Below, in pieces: positions 61,864 through 64,000 of a stretch of 64,000 nucleotides of DNA. Numbering within the stretch: position 1 is the first letter of the stretch; each line of letters opens with the position of its first letter. The notes below the pieces were generated by a model. The model was not told where the DNA came from and did no database searches. It worked only from the letters and a program-made list of their open reading frames with translations. This DNA is from Colwellia_A sp041890515 (lineage in GTDB: Bacteria; Pseudomonadota; Gammaproteobacteria; Enterobacterales; Alteromonadaceae), in contig JASDWX010000057.1 of NCBI GenBank assembly GCA_041890515.1, forward strand, positions 1 through 64,000, in the 5' to 3' direction. Made by a program: the position numbers and the translations under genes.

Positions 61864-61953
61864 GTAGTAACAAAAATTAAGCCATTGATTATTATTGATT
61901 TTATTTGAAAGGCAATGACAAAAAAAATAAAGACATAATATGTCGTGCGATTA

Positions 61954-61993
61954 TTTAGTCAAATTAACAATTAAAATAGTTAATTTGACTAAA
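61954..61993. repeat. Perfect 15-bp inverted repeat upstream of pspA
   Basis: TTTAGTCAAATTAAC (61954-61968) and GTTAATTTGACTAAA (61979-61993) are perfect complements around a 10-base AT spacer. It lies between the sseA 3' end and the psp promoter region. It could be an operator, such as an enhancer-binding-protein site, or a terminator for sseA. Confidence 0.7.
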
Positions 61994-62032
61994 CAACAAT
62001 AAGGAAGGATTTTATTAAAATTAAACGCTATA

Positions 62033-62955
62033 TTAGTCAGTAGTTATTACAGGGAGAGTATGATCAGCACCCCATTCACTCCATGAACCGTCATAAACTT
62101 TAAACTGCTGATAACCGCATATATCAGCGGTTAACGCTAGAATACAAGCCGTTACACCGGAACCACAGCTCATAATCATTGGTTTATTTTGTCGATTAAT
62201 TTTCTTGAATTTTTCTTCCAGTATGTTTTTTGGCAGTAACACACCATTTTTCAGTAAATCACTATAAGGTAGGTTCACTGAATGAGGGATATGTCCACTT
62301 CGAATACCTTTGCGAGGCTCTACAACTTTTCCTTCAAAACGATCATTANNNNNNNNNNAGCTCTCGCATCAACAATAATATTTTCACTGAAGTCCAGCTG
62401 TTTATAAATATCGTCACTATTACAAAAATAGTCTTGAGAAAATTTCGCTGTAAAGTTACCGACCTTAATGGAAGAGGATTTAGCTGATGAAACAGGGAAG
62501 CCTGATTCAAGCCACGCAGGGAAACCGCCATCAAGCACAGCAACATTTTTATGTCCCATTGATTTAAACATGTACCAAGCGCGTGCAGCTGAAAATAAGC
62601 CTTGATCATCATAGACAATAATTTGAGCATCATTCGTAATACCTAAAGCATTAGCTTGTTGCTGAAAGTATTTAGAATTTGGCATTGTGTGCGGTAATGG
62701 ACTTGATAAATCGGAGAAGTTTTTATTTAAATCGAATCGTTTGGCGTTCGGTAATGAAAAATCAGGCCATTGTTTCTCTGGCTGATGCATTTGACCAACA
62801 GGAGGAATACTCGCATCGAGAATAATTAAATTTGTTAATGGTTTTTCTGAATCTACTGTTGAACTTAAACAGTGAGTAGAAATAGATAAAAGCAGCTCAT
62901 GCAATTGACGACACGATATGACTTGCTGATAAGTAGATAGCATATTTAGCTTCAT
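62033..62955 (-). CDS. sseA: 3-mercaptopyruvate/thiosulfate sulfurtransferase, interrupted by an assembly gap
   Basis: Two-domain rhodanese of about 300 residues. The N-terminal domain (MKLNMLSTYQQVISCRQLHE to about 150) includes ARAWYMFKSMGHKNVAVLDG. The C-terminal domain has the catalytic loop SCGSGVTA, the mercaptopyruvate-type motif, and VYDGSWSEWGADHTLP. The coding sequence is split by 10 N (62349-62358) between IIVDARA and DRFEGKVVEPRKGIRSGHIP. The two halves are in different frames when exactly 10 bases are assumed; a true gap length of 2 modulo 3 would restore one frame. This is almost surely an intact gene with an unresolved base count, not a pseudogene. Confidence 0.9.
62349..62358. 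other. Assembly gap (10 N)
   Basis: Ten undetermined bases inside sseA. The length is probably a placeholder. Confidence 0.98.
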
Positions 62956-63053
62956 TCATTTTATGAATTAGGCTTAAAAAATAACTAATTAATCGATATA
63001 TGTACAGCCGATTAAGTAATAAAACTTAGCAGGGTAAAGTAAATTCCCTGCTA

Positions 63054-63185
63054 TTAGTTTAATGTTGGTTTTTCAGTTAATAATGGCTCACTGTTATTTT
63101 CTAGTAAACTTACAACCACTGACGCAACCAATAAAAATACCGCAGGTAACATCAACAACGTAAAAATAAAATCTAAACTAGGCAT
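63054..63185 (-). CDS. 43-residue single-membrane-segment protein
   Basis: Minus-strand ORF from ATG 63183-63185 to TAA 63054-63056. The product begins MPSLDFIFTLLMLPAVFLLV, has one membrane segment (about 7-28) and an acidic/polar tail (ENNSEPLLTEKPTLN). AAGGG lies about 8 bases before the start. It begins 11 bp after the end of the exported-protein gene at 63197, so the two are probably cotranscribed. No family recognised. Confidence 0.55.
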   Translation of the reverse strand: MPSLDFIFTLLMLPAVFLLVASVVVSLLENNSEPLLTEKPTLN

Positions 63186-63196
63186 AATCAATCCCT

Positions 63197-63475
63197 TTAC
63201 TCATCTGCTGCTTGAATCGTGCTCTTTGTATGAAAGCGCTCATTTTTGGGAACCTTCGCAACTAACACAAATGATTTGCTATGCGTAGTTACAGACAATG
63301 AATTAAGGTAATTTAGTTTTTTAGCAGTTGAACTGATGGATAATTTCGTATTAAGTTGATGCAAACCTTCTTCCACTATCTGGCTAGCCATAATTTTAAT
63401 ATCTGAGGTGTTATCAGCAAAGCTGTTAAAGGATAATAAAGCTGTCGTCAATGTAGTAATAAATAAAGTTTTCAT
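63197..63475 (-). CDS. Small exported protein, 92 residues
   Basis: Signal peptide (MKTLFITTLTTALLSFNSFA, cleavage about residue 20), then a short helical mature part (ASQIVEEGLHQLNTKLSIS) and a beta-like C-terminal part (SKSFVLVAKVPKNE). I start at 63475 because GGAG lies 6 bases upstream; the frame is open 12 codons further but those residues would spoil the signal peptide. Probably periplasmic, in a two-gene unit with the 43-residue membrane protein. No family recognised. Confidence 0.6.
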   Translation of the reverse strand: MKTLFITTLTTALLSFNSFADNTSDIKIMASQIVEEGLHQLNTKLSISSTAKKLNYLNSLSVTTHSKSFVLVAKVPKNERFHTKSTIQAADE

Positions 63476-63706
63476 GTTGCTCTCCAAGTTTTTATAATAG
63501 TTAAGTTGCAATATCTATTACAAAGGTTGTGCCAGAGATCAAAATAAAAGTTAACTTACTGATTTTTATCGTCATTAAACTTTTAGGAGATTTTATCGAA
63601 AATTTAAGTTTTTATAAAAACAAAGGGGAATGGTTAAAAAAACCAATTAATAACACTTATAACTAACTAATAGTAAAATACTAATGAGAGCGGTTTTTTA
63701 AATATC

Positions 63707-63737
63707 CCGATTTGGGGATACTAATTCCCGAAATCGG
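63707..63737 (-). terminator. Hairpin after dusA
   Basis: CCGATTT / AAATCGG with four further pairs inside after one mismatch, 16-46 bp downstream of the dusA stop. The following minus-strand sequence is AT-rich without a clean T run. Confidence 0.5.
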
Positions 63738-63752
63738 CACACAAAATAATAA

Positions 63753-64000
63753 CTATAAGCCAGCAGGAATAGTCACTTTCGCAAAGGCATCAAATAATAC
63801 CTGGCTCGTCACCTCATTACCGCTACATTGTTCACTTAAGTAACGACGGAACTGTCTAGCTCCTGCTAAGCCGTTACACATACCGAGCATATGACGCACT
63901 ACGTGCCAAGCTCGACCACCATTGGCAATATGCAAATCAATATAACGCGCCATCTCTTCAATAATCTGCTCACGCGAGAGAATATCAGTGTTCTTCTGAA
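63753..64000 (-). CDS. dusA: tRNA-dihydrouridine synthase A, C-terminal part
   Basis: The last ~82 codons of a gene that runs off the right end of the window. The frame continues upstream of an internal ATG (LSREQIIEEMARYIDLHIAN) to base 64000. HVVRHMLGMCNGLAGARQFR followed by RYLSEQ is the typical C-terminal helical domain of DusA, which reduces U20/U20a in tRNA with FMN. The catalytic cysteine lies outside the window. The name rests on this C-terminal match; DusB or DusC are less likely because their tails differ. Confidence 0.88.
   Translation of the reverse strand, partial: QKNTDILSREQIIEEMARYIDLHIANGGRAWHVVRHMLGMCNGLAGARQFRRYLSEQCSGNEVTSQVLFDAFAKVTIPAGL

Noticed and set aside
62033..62955. 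sseA as a true pseudogene or two separate rhodanese genes
   Set aside because: The break coincides exactly with undetermined bases and both halves are otherwise intact parts of one protein.

Overview
The window looks like chromosomal DNA of a marine, AT-rich gammaproteobacterium of the Alteromonadales, most likely Colwelliaceae (Colwellia/Thalassotalea type). This is inferred from conserved gene blocks (lepA-lepB-rnc-era-recO-pdxJ-acpS; barA diverging from rlmD-relA-mazG; aroF-tyrA), from families common in that order (DUF3802, DUF3718, DUF2780, TIGR04219, a GlyGly-CTERM protease, DUF1338 beside ast genes) and from low GC with long AT-rich spacers. No rRNA, tRNA, CRISPR array, prophage or complete insertion sequence was seen. 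A run of 10 N at 62349-62358 marks an assembly gap inside sseA.

Layout. 0-5 kb: glutaminase glsA and convergent astB, then a non-coding block holding three tandem ~172-bp units. Each unit has its own promoter-like sequence, a C-rich hairpin and a perfect intrinsic terminator, which makes them probable triplicated small-RNA genes. A LysR regulator and a small secreted TPR-like protein gene follow. 6-15 kb: a YeeN-type YebC protein, a crotonase, mazG, relA, rlmD and divergent barA. 15-18 kb: a monothiol thioredoxin-like protein and aroF-tyrA, with two TyrR-like boxes upstream of aroF. 18-27.4 kb: acs and the lepA...acpS block. 27.5-38.5 kb: an accessory region with a DUF413 protein, two secreted peptidases, a DsbA-family protein, an SPFH protein, DUF2780 and a CHASE-GGDEF protein of unusual composition. 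Its spacers hold decayed gene fragments, including a C-terminal piece of tatC. 38.7-44.8 kb: two small lipoproteins, ubiX-mpl, a MOSC-ferredoxin protein, pabA and an HDOD protein. 45-50 kb: astC-astA-astD and a DUF1338 dioxygenase. 50-56 kb: two small conserved proteins, a decayed diguanylate cyclase and a 1293-residue subtilisin. 57.5-60 kb: PCuAC copper chaperone-DUF2333-TIGR04219 operon. 60.3-61.7 kb: a phage-shock operon (pspA, a new 36-residue ORF, pspC, a membrane protein). 62-64 kb: sseA, two small exported or membrane proteins and the 3' end of dusA.

How the genes fit together. glsA, astB, astC-astA-astD and pabA serve glutamine, arginine and chorismate metabolism. The AST pathway turns arginine into glutamate, but astB lies about 42 kb from astCAD. 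relA, barA, the possible sRNAs and the psp operon are stress and global-regulation functions. Several genes given here were found by direct reading and are very short: a 45-residue ORF at 5033, a 36-residue ORF at 60934 and a 43-residue ORF at 63054. Starts were revised for the LysR regulator, the TPR-like protein, lepA, the lipoprotein at 38739, mpl, ycbX and the small protein at 63197.
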